The position numbers and the translations under genes were made by a program. From contig NW_024037062.1 of assembly GCF_015706575.1 (NCBI RefSeq), positions 7,436,811 to 7,500,810 of the forward strand: a stretch of 64,000 nt of DNA, given 5' to 3'. Source of the DNA: Patiria miniata. Lineage: Eukaryota > Echinodermata > Asteroidea > Valvatida > Asterinidae. Position 1 is the first letter of the stretch, and the number at the start of each line of letters is the position of its first letter. The notes under the pieces are model-generated. The model searched no databases. It was not told the origin of the DNA and saw nothing but the letters and a program-made list of their open reading frames with translations. Of this stretch, positions 63,018 through 64,000 are shown piece by piece.

Positions 63018-63307
63018 GTAAGTGTTCATCATAGAGTTATCTAACTATAATTCCTGGAATCTCTTTGTGTCTGACTGTACTTCAATTAACTCCAGAACCA
63101 GGCCCTATATGAAGTTGACAATCGGCGGGTGTATTGCTCAGCACCCAAGAATGTGCAGTGTAAAGTTTGAAGTTGTTGGGATCAGCTGTTCTCAAATAAG
63201 CTGCAAAAAAAGCTGCATTTTTGAAGGCCTAGACCATATAAAACGTGTATTATACAGAACGTGCCACGCACTGCTCCTCATTTTGAACAGGCGCTGCACC
63301 CTATTTC

Positions 63308-63814
63308 GCGCCCATAGAGCTATGTTAAATTACTAGAGTGCTAACTTCGTGTACAAAGTAATGCTAGCTGGGCGCATCCATGTTTGTGCACAAACCCATG
63401 GATCGGAGAAATTTTGTACGCTTTGGTACGGCTATTTGCATATCTGCGATTGTATTCCATACCGGTGCGTTATCTAAGCCAATACGCCCAAAACCGAAAC
63501 GCATGATCATTAAATGGGCGTGTCATTTTGCTTTACGTAAACAGCGCAACGCGTGCGGGTATTCGCTGCAGATACTTTTTTGCCGTTACGGTTTCTTTTA
63601 ACCGTCAATGACGCGCTTAAGTTGTTTGTGTATGTTCTACTTGCGCGTTGCATGAAGAGTACACTTTCCAACTTCAATCCATCTAATTTCATTATGTTCT
63701 ACAAACACGCACACGAATTCAAAATGTCTGTGCCCAGGACGGCTTCAAAGCGTCTCCGCGCGCAGAATGAGGAGTTAGCGCTCTAGTAATTTAATATAGC
63801 TCTATGGTCGCGCC
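63308..63814. mobile_element. TIR element, about 507 bp
   Basis: GCGCCCATAGAGCTATGTTA and then AATTACTAGAGTGCTAAC are mirrored by 'gttagcgctctagtaattta' and 'atagctctatggtcgcgcc'. The arms are about 45 bp. No transposase was found. Confidence 0.78.
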
Positions 63815-64000
63815 ATGGCTATGGGTAGTCTATGTAATAGACTCTGGCAAAACCCGAGATGGGGCTCCGTGGAGAACAGGTAAAATACTCAGACTAGGGT
63901 ACGATTAAACACACGTGGAAATGGTGGTTGGCTGTATGGGCTCGACCATTTCTTGAAGGGGGAGATATCGCACACCGGTCAGGTGGGCCTCGACCATTTT

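Noticed and set aside
63018-64000. A further A exon of module 19
   Set aside because: No C-x2-C with a phase-1 acceptor and donor was found; the stretch is mostly the inverted-repeat element at 63308-63814.

Overview
The window is animal nuclear DNA. It holds short phase-matched exons with GT-AG introns, tRNA-derived SINEs, truncated LINEs, many non-autonomous DNA transposons and dense intronic minisatellites. Frequent TACATGTA-type runs and the repeat load suggest a marine invertebrate, perhaps a deuterostome (echinoderm, hemichordate or cephalochordate). The species cannot be fixed from the sequence alone.

One gene can be supported. It lies on the + strand from at least 692 to 63017 and is open at both ends. 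I assembled 42 exons (5,110 nt, about 1,700 codons) encoding 18 consecutive saposin-B-type modules. Each complete module has the six-cysteine pattern of saposins, about C-x2-C-x27-C-x9/10-C-x23/24-C-x5-C. Most also carry an N-x-T glycosylation sequon just before the first internal intron. The likely product is a secreted or lysosomal polyprotein cut into many small lipid-binding or membrane-active saposins. Signal peptide, promoter and C-terminus lie outside the window.

The gene has two architectural blocks. Block I (692-28568, modules 1-5) uses three phase-0 exons per module: A (C1,C2), B (C3,C4) and C (C5,C6). Block II (30507-63017, modules 6-18) uses two exons per module: A, entered in phase 1 and left in phase 0, and a fused BC exon that ends in phase 1. 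A 40-nt adaptor exon (29331-29370) converts phase 0 to phase 1 and joins the blocks. If its donor is skipped, an in-frame TAG follows at once, with AATAAA signals about 140 bp downstream, so a short block-I-only isoform is possible.

Layout: 692-5251 module 1 with a duplicated B exon; 7958-12686 module 2 with a huge 34-bp minisatellite; 13854-16884 module 3 with a second array of the same minisatellite and ghost copies of exon B; 18279-23577 module 4; 25101-28568 module 5; 29331 adaptor; 30507-44744 modules 6-10; 46771-54727 modules 11-14 plus the A exon of module 15, including three recent 1.39-kb tandem copies; 57200-63017 the rest. Introns are filled with MITEs (TTAA-, TA- and 8-bp-TSD types), SINEs, two LINE fragments and arrays built on a TCACAAGT / ACTTGTGA core.

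I found no convincing second gene on either strand. Most other open frames are repeats or chance.
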